Below, piece after piece: positions 33,603 to 45,600 of a stretch of DNA of 64,000 bases. Position 1 is the first letter of the stretch, and each line of letters begins with the position of its first letter. The notes under the pieces were generated by a model. That model saw only the letters and a list, made by a program, of their open reading frames with translations, did no database searches and was not told the origin of the DNA. The position numbers and the translations under genes were made by a program. Origin of the DNA: Plantago major (taxonomy: Eukaryota; Streptophyta; Magnoliopsida; Lamiales; Plantaginaceae); contig JAIFAC010000120.1 of NCBI GenBank assembly GCA_026545765.1, positions 62,001-126,000 on the forward strand, written 5' to 3'.

Positions 33603-33862
33603 CATGATTTACTTTTATTAGTAATAAGGTTGAAAGAACATACATCCAAACGATAAATCATATCAAACAAATAAGTCAAGGTTCAATACATCAAAGAATC
33701 TGAAAACGAATGCAAAGTTGATGTATACAATCGCAGTATAAATATGCCACGTCACCAACTGCAAAACAAATATTATAAATGAATTAGTTAATATTGAAAA
33801 TCAATTACTTGTAAACTAATAGTTTATATAAAAAGCGCATTAATATAATGATAATACATAAC

Positions 33863-35031
33863 TCAAAGATTCCTAAACACTTCCTTGTAGATGATGTTGG
33901 TGGTGGTGTCAGTTGAGTTTCCCTCCTCATCCAATGCTAAAACCTTGAGCCCCTTCTTGCCCATAACTCTGGAAAATTCTACATATAGCTGATCATGGCT
34001 AAAAACAGGCTTGGGGAGGTAAAGCCCAACATGAGATAGCGATTGTCCCTGGCTTTTGTTTGTAGTCATGGCATAGCAGACGGATATAGGAAACTGCCTC
34101 CTCTGGAATCTAATAGGGAACTTGGTAACGTTGGAGGGGGTGAGTATCATCCGAGGTATGAAAACCTTCATTCCAGGATTCTTTCCATGTATCATCTTCG
34201 CCTCAATAACATGTTTGCCAATTGCAGTAACAATCAACCCGGTTCCATTACATAGGCCACTGGACTGGTCTATGTTCTAAAACATAATGGGACAACCAAC
34301 CTTAAGTTGAATGATATGATTTGGTATTCCAGAAGCCCTAATAGTGTTTAGGAACTCAACAGAATGCACATCCTATCTATTAACGATATCATCTTCATTA
34401 GGACATATACTATCGTAACTCATGAACTATGTGGCATCTCCAAGCAGGAGTGACATGATATAATCATTGACCTCCTGGACTATCTCATTAATCGGAGCAA
34501 GAATAGCCCTATCCTGGAAGTATAGATCGTCACCGGAATGTTCCAATGTCCTTGGATATGTACTCTTAACTACAACATCAATAGGTTCACCAGTCGAACA
34601 GATCAAAATATCCTCGTGCAGTTTGAGTTCTGCCTCCCCATCATTATCACCACCAACTTCACCATCACCAACATTTAACAATCAATCCGCAAACTCCCTG
34701 GTGCTCTCGATCTCGGCGGTGTTCCATGACTCTGATTAAATTACATGAAGTCGACATACATCAATTTTAAACTAAGCAATATAGAATTTAAATTGTCTAA
34801 ACGATAACAAAATATAATAATCAATATATAATGCAATAAAAATACATGCATTCACATGTTCTCCGTTAGCTTCAACACGCGACACGAATTCCAAAGCTGC
34901 TTAGATGAGCAAAGAGAATGGTGGACTATATCCTGCCTAACGCCCTTCAGTATGACAAGCAATATCTATCTGAAATCACCACAAAAAAACGACTACCAAA
35001 TCACCAAACGGCTTGTTCGACTGTCTACCAC
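33863..35031 (-). pseudogene. Helitron PIF1-type helicase, C-terminal part
   Basis: Minus-strand reading from 35031: SNKPFGDLVVVF and, after a frameshift, CGDFR (helicase motif III, normally GDFRQ; here Gln is a TAG stop), then LKGVRQDIVHHSLCSS and LKLTENM. Next comes LLGDATxxxNDYIMS-type sequence at 34427-34681, and at 33863-34237 the C-terminus with AMTTNKSQGQSL (motif V) and YVEFSRVMGKKGL (motif VI, usually YVALSRV). Frames change several times. In an active element this domain unwinds the DNA strand being transferred. Confidence 0.75.
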
Positions 35032-36410
35032 CACTACAAAAATCGGCACATGGCGGCGGATAGATCCGTCGCTCTGAACCATCTATCCGTCGCCCGGCTA
35101 CTGCGGATCGAGCGACGGATGGAAAATCCGTCGCCCCCTGAAATGGCGACGGATAACAATCCGTCGTCCAATTCGCTGACAGTTGAATGACGGATTGACC
35201 AATTTTTTTAAATTGATAATGGGGCGACGGATAGATTCTATCCGTGCTTCGTAACGACGGATAGATCTATCCGTCGCCCATTCTATTTTTTAAAAAATTA
35301 AATCCGTATTAATTTTTATATTCGTATACGGATTAATTAAATATCAATTTGTATTCATTATCGAGATATTGATTTGTATTAAATATCTGGATTAATTTGT
35401 ATTAATTTTATATTAAATATTCAATTTGTATTAAATGCAGTGCGGTGGTGGTGGGAGGAGAAAGGTGGTGCGGTGGTGGCAGTGGTGGTGGCAGGGTGGT
35501 GGTGGTGCGGTGGTGGTGGGAGGAGGAAAGGTGGTGGTGGTGGCAGGGTGGTGGTGGTGGTGGAGGAGATGGTGGTGGTGGCAGGGTGGTGGTGCGGTGG
35601 TGGTGGGAGGAGAGAGGTGGTGGTGGTGGTGGTGGAGATGGTGGTGGTGGGAGGAGAGAGGTGGTGGTGGTGGTGGTGGTGGTGGTGGTGGAGATGGTGG
35701 TGGTGGGAGGAGAGAGGTGGTGGGAGGAGAGAGGTGGTGGTGGTGGTGGAGATGGTGGTGGTGGGAGGAGAGAGGTGGTGGTGGTGGTGGTGGAGATGGT
35801 GGTGGTGGGAGGAGAGAGGTGGTGGTGGTGGAGATGGTGGTGGTGGGAGGAGAGAGGTGGTGGTGGTGGTGGTGGAGATGGTGGTGGTGGGAGGAGAGAG
35901 GTGGTGGTGGTGGTGGTGGAGATGGTGGTGGAGGAGGATGGTGGTGGAGGAGAAAGGTGGTGGAAGGAGAAAGGTGGTGGTGGGAGGAGGAGGAGAGGAG
36001 AAATGGAGGAGAAGTGGTGGAGGAAAGGAGGTGGTGGAGGAGATATATGGTTTTTTTTTTTTAGGCTTTTAGCGACGGATAGATCTAGATCTATCCGTCG
36101 CTAACTTTTTTTTTTTTTTCGGCTATAGCGACGGATAGATCTATCCGTCGCTATATATGACAGATAGATCTATCCGTCGATATTTTTAGCTACGGATAGA
36201 TATATCCGTCGCTAAAATTTTTTTTAAATCTTGGTCGGCGCTGTGGCGATGGATAAACTTATCCGTCGCTACGAGGCTGACAGATAAGTTATCCGTGCCA
36301 AGCAGGCGACGGATAGAATCCGTCGCCCCGTTTGGCGATCCGTCACTACCAGGGCGACGGATAAAATCCGTCGCCCCTTTCCGTCCCGTTACAGCAGAAT
36401 TCTTGTAGTG
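35032..36410. mobile_element. Non-autonomous CACTA element 1
   Basis: 1379 bases bounded by CACTACAAAAATCGGC and (minus strand) CACTACAAGAATTCTGC, flanked by the 3-bp direct duplication CAC/CAC (35029-35031 and 36411-36413), the target-site size of CACTA elements. The ends carry many direct and inverted GCGACGGATAGAT/ATCTATCCGTCGC subterminal repeats (35050-35285 and 36070-36380). The middle is a G-rich minisatellite; no transposase. It splits the Helitron helicase ORF between ...VMRGP and the SNKPFG block. Confidence 0.92.
35440..36045. repeat. G-rich GGTGGTGGTGGAGATGG minisatellite
   Basis: About 600 bases made almost only of G, T and A. A unit of roughly 40 bases (GGTGGTGG... GGAGATGGTGGTGGTGGGAGGAGAGA) is repeated a dozen or more times with variable GGT number. 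All three plus-strand frames stay open for more than 200 codons (Trp/Gly/Val/Glu only) because no stop codon can arise from this composition in the repeat. That openness is a composition effect, not evidence of a gene. Confidence 0.9.
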
Positions 36411-37747
36411 CACCAGGACCTCTCATAACATCTTCAAGACTGCAATCAAGAGCCTCAAATCAAAACCGGTTAGAGAGTTGTCGGGGGTTATTCTACTGCA
36501 CGTGGTAGTCTCGTCTACATTCAGTGGAATATTGAATCTTGAATGTGTAGTTCGACCCCCGGGAAGAAGTAGAGAAGCTATACCACTCGATGCGACCGGG
36601 AGAACAATGTCGCATCTACCATGTAATGCAGAGCACAATGTCTTCCACAAAACGTCTTACATGTCACACCGTAACCGTATAGAAAGAATACTCCACCATT
36701 TCCAAAATCAACAGCTTCCATGATAGTATGGTACACACTCCTCTGCTCATCGGTGAGCAATGGATACAATTTAGTGTGCTACTCAATCATATCATCGACA
36801 TCATACGACATTTCCTCGGCAATTAAATTATTCATACCATTCTCTACGATTGCATTTTCGGGAACGTGCATTCCTTCAATGTGACTCAGACTAAATCCAT
36901 TCCGAGGGATGAAATCTTCTATCTCAGCCAGCTCAAAATTCTTCAATTGTTGATCATTGAGCTCCAGTCTTAAATTGGAAAATTGATAAATGATGTTAGA
37001 ATATCAAACAATTGGCAGCATTCTTACCAAAAAAAAAAAAGAAGTTAAAAGTTAAATACCAGGATTATTCAACTTTCTTCTCATATTGTACTGGATGTCA
37101 TCCGATAGATTGATGTTAGATTGGAGAAGCATGGAGAACAAATGTCGAAGGAAATGCAATGATCCCTAAAAGCTGGCCTTCTTTATGTCATGGATATACT
37201 TTTTGTCGTCATCGAGCAAACCCCAAGCGTAGCATGCATCATTGTAGGTCGGGTGAACAACACCATCCACCGTCCGCGAATCTTCAAAGCATGTAGCTCC
37301 CCTGATGTGATTCAACATTATCATCAGATAATATCTGAGTCGATCTTAATTAGGACATGATAGATTCTTCCCACTTTATTGTTGAACTGCTTCCTATCCC
37401 TCCACACTTTAACTCTAGGATCCCACACGTAATATCTCGGGAACTCAGCATATAGATACTTACGTGCGCCGGGATTATTTTTCTTGAATTCCATACATTT
37501 AAGGAACTTAGTCTTTGCAACGGTATGCTTCTCCAGCAAGTCTGTAATCAAATCTCCATCCTTGAATGTGACTGACTGCTCATCCTCCATATGAAATGAT
37601 AATCGTTCGACATGTGGATCTCTGTAATGTATATCATATCCCCTAATACGCCATACAACCTCACATGCAGATATATAACGACAATCAACATAATCATCCA
37701 CCTCATTATCGACGATTAATTTTGCTCATATCCTATCGACACCCTTG
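36411..37747 (-). pseudogene. Helitron RepHel linker and helicase motif I region
   Basis: From 37747 on the minus strand: KGVDRI, AKLIVDNEVDDYVDCRYISA, HYRDPHVERLSFHMEDEQSV, then KYLYAEFPRYYVWDPRVKVW (37324-37747). After a gap with small indels comes LTDEQRSVYHTIMEAVDFGN and FFLYGYGVTCKTF, the Walker A motif (normally GYGGTGKTF) with two glycines replaced, at about 36660-36770. SSGIASLLLPGGRTTHSRFN (motif Ia region) follows to 36423. The Walker A changes alone would abolish ATP hydrolysis. Confidence 0.75.
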
Positions 37748-38904
37748 CACTACAAGGAAATCTCCCCACTGTCTTTGCTACAGTTAAATATGTGTGTAAT
37801 GTGTCTCCTTTTCGTGTTCCTGCTTTTGGATTTGGAATTCAATATGTCGTTTTATCGTTTAGCTGTTGGATCTGAGTGATTCATTTATATAGGCATCTCT
37901 TCTGTTTTCCTACCAAATGATAACATTTTCATTCGTTAATTTAATTTACCATGTTTTTATTATCTGATTGCACTTGCATTACATAGATCTCTTCAGGCTC
38001 TGTATGTCCGGGTTTGATATATGCATATGAGTTATATATGTTTAATAGCAGCATGATGTTTTGAATCAATTTGCATATTGGATCCTGAGATTAAGATGAT
38101 GTTTTTCTGCAGGAACACGAAAAAATTGGGATGACACTTTTTGCAGGAACTCAAAAGAGATGAAGATACTTTTTTGCTTATGTAGAATTTTTTATTGTGT
38201 TCGCTTACATTTGAGGTCGGATAAAATTTGTGTATTGTTTGAATTCTCTGTGACGTTTGACAATAAAATGCTCAGTCCATAGAAGGAATGGCCACGGTGT
38301 ATATACAAAAAAAAAAATGTTGCTATTATAACAATGGCCACGGTGTATATACAATTTTTTTTTGGTTGTTGTTATAACAATTGCAACAGTGATTCTGTGG
38401 ATAATAACTTGTTGCGTCGGAAAAATTAGACGGTTATAATCATTGCTATTGTTTCTTGTCGTCTCTATAATAGCTACGGCCAATTTATTTGTTGCTATTG
38501 TATGGCAATAGCCACAACCCGAGTAGACATCATGCTCGTGGCGAGACTAATAGCGTCAACATAATAGTGACGATCATTATCATAGCTGATGCACATTGCC
38601 GTATATACAATAGCTACAACATGTTTTCCGTTGCTATTGCATATGCTAGCCACAACTACACAGCGACTAATGTGAGTTGACCAGTTTTGGCGAGTGGGAT
38701 TTGTCACGGTAATTATGTAGCGAATTAATGTTCTGAATAGTTGCAATGGTTTGCTTTGTTTCGTGACAAATGAACAATAGCGTCGCTATCTTTTGTTATG
38801 GTTATTAGCTACGCGTAAAGCCGTTGCTAAACCTATTAGCCACGGAAGTCAACGCCTTTTGCAACGGATTTGGCCGTGACTAATACTGAGATTTCCTTGT
38901 AGTG
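37748..38904. mobile_element. Non-autonomous CACTA element 2
   Basis: 1157 bases bounded by perfect 16-bp inverted ends CACTACAAGGAAATCT, flanked by the 3-bp duplication TTG/TTG (37745-37747 and 38905-38907). Subterminal regions hold repeated GCCACGG/GTTGC(T)ATTG words (38280-38880). No transposase ORF. The insertion falls in the Helitron Rep tyrosine motif, between YLFNYVN and KGVDRI. Confidence 0.93.
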
Positions 38905-41320
38905 TTGTTGACGTAATTAAATAGATATTTGATTGAATTGGTCTTATTGCACCATTCAACATTTATGTGTGCCAGGTACTTCATCAGTAGAAAAGGGTTA
39001 TACGGAATGATAAACCTATAAAAAAAATCTAGTCCATAAAATATAATCGCTTCTCTCTAGCAAATGCATGTGAATATGATGAGTGGAGTATAATCTCTTA
39101 CTTGTTATCAAGATTGCCACTTTTGTCAATAGGTGCACTAGTACTGTCACACCTCATATACAGCGGATAGCCGTTCCCATCGAATATAGTCCGCTCATTA
39201 AAAGACTTTGGGAATTTCTTAGAGCATTTCTTGACATTATGCATGCACGGTGAGGTCCGGTTGAGTGGTCCGCACGGACCATGAACCATGCGGATACAGC
39301 CTTGTACAACTCCGGATTGAGATCTTTATCCGGTATGTCAGCACTGATGAAATTGTCTATAGAATCTATAGACACATTCCTATCCGTCAACCCACAGTAG
39401 TATATGTGCATGTGGCAGTCCACGCTTTTGGAATTCAATAGTGTACACGACTGCATAATTAGCCGAGCAATAAACAGTTAATTAAAGTGAAATGATAAGA
39501 ATACTTTATAAATGAATATAGTGTAGGAGATGTATGTATAGTATGTTACCTGCAATTGCCTTTCTAAACACGTTTTATGTCTTCAAGTTTCTTATAAGTT
39601 GGTCCTTTCATCTTGAAAACGCGAGTCATAATGTCAGGCCTATCCTCAGGTCCTGAACCATTTGACTCGACAAAACGTGTTATCTCTGGCCATTTGGGAT
39701 TGCATGCGAATGTGATGAATATATCTAGATATCCTATACTCTTGCATATGGCCATCATGTCTTTGAAAGTATGTCCGTATATCTTGGACCTCCGACAAAA
39801 GATGATGGCAATACAAATCGTTGTCCAACGTTTTCAACTGGATCAATATCACCGGTTCTAATAGCATCGTCAAGCGATCTATACTTATCAGACCTCAATA
39901 ATGGTTGGTTCCTCATGATGAAAGCAAGCCTTTGTGCTTCCATCATCATATAACCATCTACTATAAACTGCTGGAACAACTTTCTGCTGAGTAGTATGGT
40001 TTGAGCCTCATCAACACGATCCAAAATCCTAAATGATAGAACTCCTTGATAGTAAGTGTGTGTCTGGCCCCCATTAATTTATCAGAGTGCAAAATATTCG
40101 TATGGTACCCATCCTTACCATATGGGAAAAGTAGGGGATACTGCATTGGAAGGTAGCTTGGATGCAGTTTTGGAATTCGCTTAAAATCACCATCTATTCG
40201 CTCCAAGACAATATCAAAGGGGTCCATATCGTATTCATCATTACCTGAGTGTCAGTAAATAAAATATTGTTAGCATACATAATAGTAATGATTATATATA
40301 TCATTATGAGGATTAAAAAAAGTTGCCATTATTCAAACATACCAACAATTACTGCAGCAACTTCGGAACATGTTGGCAGATTATACATGCGCCCATCATG
40401 TGAACTCCTTCCAATGAGACATAACTTGACACCCTTATCGAGCTACTTGAAACGATCAACAGCCATCCGAACATGCTTCGCAATTGGATTTTTGGCATCT
40501 ATCATATTCTTTAGATCTTCTACGATTGATGGATCAATCGCAACTGGACTTTTTGATCTGCAAAGCAATATTGAATTTGAATCATATTATATAAATGATT
40601 ACCTAGAGTTTTAAAAAATCCAATATCTGTATTAAAAAAGGACAGTTAAATAGTAACGGACAGCATCAATTCTATTTTGATTATCCTTGCCACAATACAT
40701 ATATAAAACAGTGAAAACTTTGGAGATTTGCCCTCAATTGGTAACAAACTATCAAGTCTATGATAATTATTACCACCAAGCCTATATGTATAAGGACCAT
40801 GACATTGTTGACTAAGTTGTCTTGGATGCCACCTATAGAAGTAAACTAGTACATCATATTATAAGCACGTATGTGCTCAATATAATTACGACACTTAATA
40901 TGCCTATTTTGCAATAGATCACGTAGCAGTCGTGGAGGTTGTTCGAAGAGGGGTAGCGGTATTTTACCACGGCTACAACACAAATCAAATTCCGGACGAC
41001 TCAATGGACTATTTTTAATCTTCTCGTCTAACCACATAAGTGAAATTGAATGATAATAGAAAAGTTACCTATCACTGAAATGCCACTATTTCTCCGAGCA
41101 ACCATGATCCATTTTTTGTTGGCTCTTCTTCACTGCTATCTCTCGTGATTCCTTGTGTTTCTCGGCAGGTGATTGCTCTATCTCTCCGCACATTGAGAGT
41201 ATATTTATCTAGCAATTGCTCAATACGTTTTTCAGCAAGATGTATGCCCTCGCCAACCTCCGGATGTACACTTATCCCGACATGAAGGAATAAGATATGA
41301 AGTATGTATTTGTTAATCAC
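38905..41320 (-). pseudogene. Helitron Rep (HUH nuclease) region
   Basis: Minus-strand order: 41072-41320 N-terminal region; 40846-41037 MWLDEKIKNSPLSRPEFDLC followed by a Cys-rich stretch typical of the Helitron N-terminal domain; 39961-40227 LHPSYLPMQYPLLFPYGKDG; 39755-40024 MDRVDEAQTILLSRKLFQQF; 39564-39758 FITFACNPKWPEI. At about 39391-39450 an alternative frame gives YTIEFQKRGLPHAHILLWV with the HUH motif (HAH); then MVHGPCGPLNRTSPCM and, at 38905-39010, [11 protein letters not shown] and [10 protein letters not shown], the catalytic tyrosine block. Several frameshifts make it inactive, but the metal-binding and tyrosine motifs are still legible. The active protein nicks and joins DNA in rolling-circle transposition. 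Confidence 0.8.
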
Positions 41321-41639
41321 TAAATTTTCTTACAATTAATTCTTCGAATTAAATATGATTCAAGAATAACTTTTTTAGTACGTAATTAAAATTTTAAAAA
41401 ACACTAACTGTAGCCTCTTGGGTCTTCATGATACATAAAGTAATCAAATGGATGTGACTTGAGATGTCTTCTCATATTCAGCGTAAATCGTTTGTTCAAT
41501 TTATTGAACCTTGTATCTGCTTTGTAATCTTCATCGATATTCCCTAATAATATTGTAAACAATTAATATATGAACACAGTTTCATATATATAGTGTGAAA
41601 GGTAATACCATCTAATTATATAGAGTTGAAATTAAAAAA

Positions 41640-41830
41640 ATCTTACTCGAGGAACGCTCTTTACTGGACGTATTAGCCTCGCTGGAGAAGTACCTTCTAA
41701 CTTCATGTAGAACATCTCGTCCTACACTTAAGTGTTTGCCTTCCCTAACTGATGTAGAGCCCTCTGGAATATCCCGGACATTGATGGAGTCAAAAACTCT
41801 TTGCCATGGACTATAATAAATACATTAATA
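41640..41830 (-). pseudogene. Helitron ORF N-terminal extension fragment
   Basis: Minus strand reads WQRVFDSINVRDIPEGSTSV, then REGKHLSVGRDVLHEVRRYF and SSEANTSSKERSS without a stop, just upstream of the Rep region and in the same orientation. Probably part of the variable N-terminus of the element's protein; no known domain. Confidence 0.4.
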
Positions 41831-42075
41831 GTTTAACATTATCTCTAAGAAATTTCAAAGTTGTATTAAATTGATTAGAGTTTGTAACTCGTGTAAAATT
41901 TTACCATTCGTTACGCAACTGAATGGAGAGGACCTTGGAGTGAGCCAATTGCTCTGAGCATTCATACTTTTATGAATACCATCATGTTTAATTATTCTAG
42001 CTGGATCTGTCTGACTGTGAAATAACTGAACATAAATATTGAAAGAGGGGTTAATGTACAGTTAGATAGTCATAA

Positions 42076-42702
42076 TGTAAAATCCCGAATTTTTTTGACC
42101 GTCTATTTGAATTTATTTTGGAGACGAGAAATTATTTGAACCTGAGTTGCTATACGGGATTTTATAAGTTATTATTTTACGGGCCAATATATTGAGATGG
42201 ACTATGGTACTTTTATTAGATTGGGTTTGCACCGGAATAAAAGCCCAAAGAGGTGTATCGAAGAGTTATTGGATTTTTAGGCCCGAGCTGGTATGTAATT
42301 GTAAATAAATATAGGTGAATGATTTTTAGGTAAACGTTATGTCGAATCCTAGCCGCTCAAAATAACTATATTTTGGTCTGCAGTGGTCTTGGTTTGAGTT
42401 GACCTCTCTTGATTACTAGCAAGGTAATGGATCGATAAACTGCAATTAGTTTTCTATAGTCATATGCATGAGTTTGTATTCAGGTTAATCTATTTAGAGT
42501 TGATTATTGGGTATTAATTTATGGAGTTGCCATCTTTGGAAATTGGACAGGAGATTGACGTTGTTATGTTATGGATGAATTAATGGAGGTGCTGGAATTG
42601 TTTTGTGCGGGAATGGTCATGCCGTGATGATCCGAGGAATTATAGCGTTTTTTATTTACTGTAAGGGTTTTTTTTTTTTACACTTTTACTTCTATTTTAT
42701 TG

Positions 42703-42767
<65 letters not shown>

Positions 42768-43473
42768 TATTGTTTTATGATTTAACAAACTACTTATGGT
42801 TATTATATCAAGGAATGGGACTTGGTATAATAATCTATTCGAAAAGGATTAAATATGTGTACCCATAAATGTTTTACTGTAATTGCGATGTTTGTAAATC
42901 GTTTTGTCAAAAGCATGGATTGAAAAATATGTTTTATGCTCACCCTTTCAAGGGAATGTCGTGCTTTTGGAGATCTACCATTGTTATGTTATCCCTTTGG
43001 TAGGGCATTGTTATTGTTATGTAAAAGCCGACCTGTGTGCCACCACGGTTCGTGTGGCCGTAGTGTATTGTCTGATTGAGTTAAAGATATGAATTGTTAT
43101 TGTTTTGAAAAGTGTTCCATGCAAATTATTTTGAATATGTAAACGTATTGATATATATAGTAAGTTATTGGACGGAGGTACTTCGGAGTTGTGGCAGATT
43201 GACTGATGCTGGATTTAAATGAACATTGTGGAGTAATTATGGCGTACTCTGAGATTTGTATTGTATAGTATTACCTGTGGTATTGGAATTGTTGTAATCG
43301 ATTGAGGATTTGTAATTGTTGTAATTACTGTTTGGGTTTTTAGACGCTCTATTTGTACCACTCTGAGATATTATTATTGATATGAGGATTAGAGGAATGC
43401 TTCGTCTTGGCGTGAGCCCATCTCACGATAGACGGCCGGCCGCGCCAAAGTATTTTTGTTTTGGGGCGTGACA
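42076..43473. mobile_element. Solo LTR (Ty3/gypsy-type)
   Basis: 1398 bases starting TGTAAAATCCCGAATT and ending TTTTGGGGCGTGACA, with the 5-bp duplication CATAA immediately on both sides (42071-42075 and 43474-43478). TGTAA...CCCG starts and GGGGCGTGACA ends are typical of plant gypsy LTRs. No internal region or second LTR, so it is the product of recombination between LTRs. Contains a (TA)n tract. Confidence 0.9.
42704..42765. repeat. (TA)31 microsatellite in the solo LTR
   Basis: Uninterrupted TA repeat of about 62 bases. Confidence 0.97.
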
Positions 43474-43478
43474 CATAA

Positions 43479-44397
43479 TTTCAACGATCAATAATTATTC
43501 ATATGTCATTTACAATTAGTAATGTGGCTAAAAGGTGATATGACATTTTCACTTGCTTGAGCATTTATCTTCACATTTTGACCCGACAATGCTTATATGT
43601 TTTCTGGTGTAGTCGGAATAAAAAAGAAACGTTAATTATGTTATAGCTACTAAAATGTCAATTGCGCGTTTTAATAGTAAACATACATTGGAAAAACCAT
43701 ATTATTAGGCGGAGTTTGTTAAATCGATAACTCAAATACCCTTTTACTGAACACCCATGTTGTACAATCGAATCTAACCAAATTAGATTTTGTATTTGTT
43801 GATAAGTCACTAATCCATTTGCTATTAATAGCTTTTCACGCTTGAGATGAGATATCATCGACAGATGGAACGTCTTGTTCAATCTAATTTAATTAATTTA
43901 TATTTATTGTTATTGTCCATTACATAAATCTAGATTCATATCTAACTAAAATTGAACTATAACTAATTTTGAATAATCATTCAAAAGTTATTTTGAAAAT
44001 TTTATCGAATAGCTAACATAACACAATAACTATTTGTTTTACTAATTCATAGAGGAGAAGAAAGACACTGCAAATGAAGGTATATACTCGGCTGACTCTG
44101 AGTTTCTTTGAGGAGTATTTGGGCCTGGGTCTCAACTTTTTGGTATTGCCTTTGTTTTTTGGTCTTGTTTATGTAGAACTGAATAAAAATTGGTTTTGTA
44201 AGAGAACACTACTGGTGTTCGAATCTATTTGGTCATGAATACAATTTAATATTAAAAAAATGAAGGGTCGAATAAATTAAGCATTTAGGTTAAATCTTTC
44301 AATACCTAATCAATCAGATTAGACATGGGTCCCTTAATAAGAATTGAATTCTACGCTGACTACAACTAATTAGATAAAATTGGCAATTTTTATATGA
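43479..44397. other. Intergenic, no gene recognised
   Basis: AT-rich. 44050-44190 (GAGGAGAAGAAAGACACTGC ... TTTTTTGGTCTTG) looks like a possible gene 3' end but no exon could be supported. The 5' end of the Helitron might lie here. Confidence 0.35.
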
Positions 44398-44399
44398 TA

Positions 44400-44639
44400 T
44401 TCCCTCCGTTTCTGTAAAAGTGTAACAATTTTTCGTTTTTGGCGTTTCACTAAAAGTGTTACATTTCCTTTTATGGAAATTACATATCTGATTCATTTTT
44501 AACCACACGTTTTGGGCGCGTGTCTTTTCTTTCGATTAATATCTCAAACTCATTCTTAACCACATACTTTTGGGGGACCACATTTTTCTTAAAAATTGTG
44601 CAAATCAAAATTGTTTCACTCTTACAGAAACGAAAGGAG
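44400..44639. mobile_element. Stowaway-like MITE
   Basis: 240 bases with inverted ends TCCCTCCGTTTCTGTAAAAG and CTTACAGAAACGAAAGGAG, flanked by TA (44398-44399 and 44640-44641). The left end retains the canonical CCCTCCGT. Confidence 0.75.
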
Positions 44640-45259
44640 TATGACACGACCATTATCATCTCTAACTGGGGTTAGTAATTCATTCTTTGAGCTTAAACTT
44701 GACACTTTACAGTATTAAGAGCAAATTACATATGGACCCCCTGTTAGATTTCGTAATTACAGATAGGTACCCGTTAGTGGAACAATAACATTCAAATCCA
44801 GTTAGATAAAAATCAATTACATATAAGTCCACGAATTTGACTTTTGGCGATTTAAATGCTGGAAAGTCCATTTTTGCCCCTGTTCAATTATCAACTTTTA
44901 GAAATTGCCAAACAGCCTTAACTTATCGTTGTCACGTGCATGACACATGTGGACTTCTATGTAATTAAACCTGAACTTCTATATGCTTACATGTAATTGA
45001 ATTATGACCGTTATTTAAAAAAAAAACTGACCATTTGGAAGTTAATTGGAGGCTATTTATACACCAAAACTTGCCATTTTATCATTTTATTTCAAAAAAT
45101 TTCACTATAAGTATATACATATTAATATATATTACGTTGGCCGAGTGTCGAGCACTATGTAGTACATTTTATATATAAGTATTGTTTCTAAAAATCATTT
45201 TGTACAATAGCTTTTTCATGTATTTTGTTAAACAAATGTACCTATTAGCATTTGAAAAT

Positions 45260-45600
45260 CCTATTAGTATAGTATGTACTTAATTAAATAACAATAATAA
45301 AATAAATATTCTTTTATTGATCGACTTCCGCATGAATGCGGAGCTCGGATCAGTATTTTTTTTATTGAGCTTCCGCCATGGAAGCTTCCATGGCGTGGAA
45401 GCTCCAGATCGGAGCTTCCATGGCGAAAGCTCCGTTCTGGAGCTTCCATGGCGAGCTTCGATAAAAAAATAAAAAAGATTGAACTTCCACCGGAGATCCA
45501 AGCGGTGATTTTGGTGGTGGTGGATTGGGGAAGAAGAGTTAAAATTTTAATAATTAAATTGTTTTGAAGAAGTTAATAGTTTAATAGTTTAAAAGGGTGA
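45260..45600. repeat. CTTCCATGG palindrome cluster
   Basis: 45365-45465 contains at least six GAGCTTCC(G)CCATGG / CCATGGAAGC words in alternating orientation, GC-rich against AT-rich surroundings, followed by GGTGGTGGTGG. The same cluster type is found in array units A and B. Frames through it are not convincing proteins. Confidence 0.6.

Larger units (their letters stand above)
33576..41990 (-). mobile_element. Decayed autonomous Helitron with nested insertions
   Basis: On the minus strand this holds, in order, the N-terminal region, HUH Rep nuclease, linker and PIF1-type helicase of a plant Helitron RepHel protein. The minus-strand 3' end is marked by a perfect 7-bp stem with a 3-base loop (CCGTGGC-AAC-GCCACGG, 33586-33602), followed by GGTTAGTAATAG in place of the consensus CTRR end, about 10 bases beyond. 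Two CACTA elements interrupt the coding sequence. The 5' end (TC) was not located and may lie beyond the solo LTR at 42076. Confidence 0.75.

Noticed and set aside
35435-36104. Three ORFs of more than 200 codons rich in Gly, Trp and Val
   Set aside because: A G/T/A-only minisatellite cannot contain stops in these frames; it lies in a non-autonomous CACTA element and has no start or splice context.
36186-36413. Minus-strand ORF with repeated ATD.SIR motifs
   Set aside because: It is the translation of the CACTA subterminal repeats GCGACGGATAGAT and not a protein.
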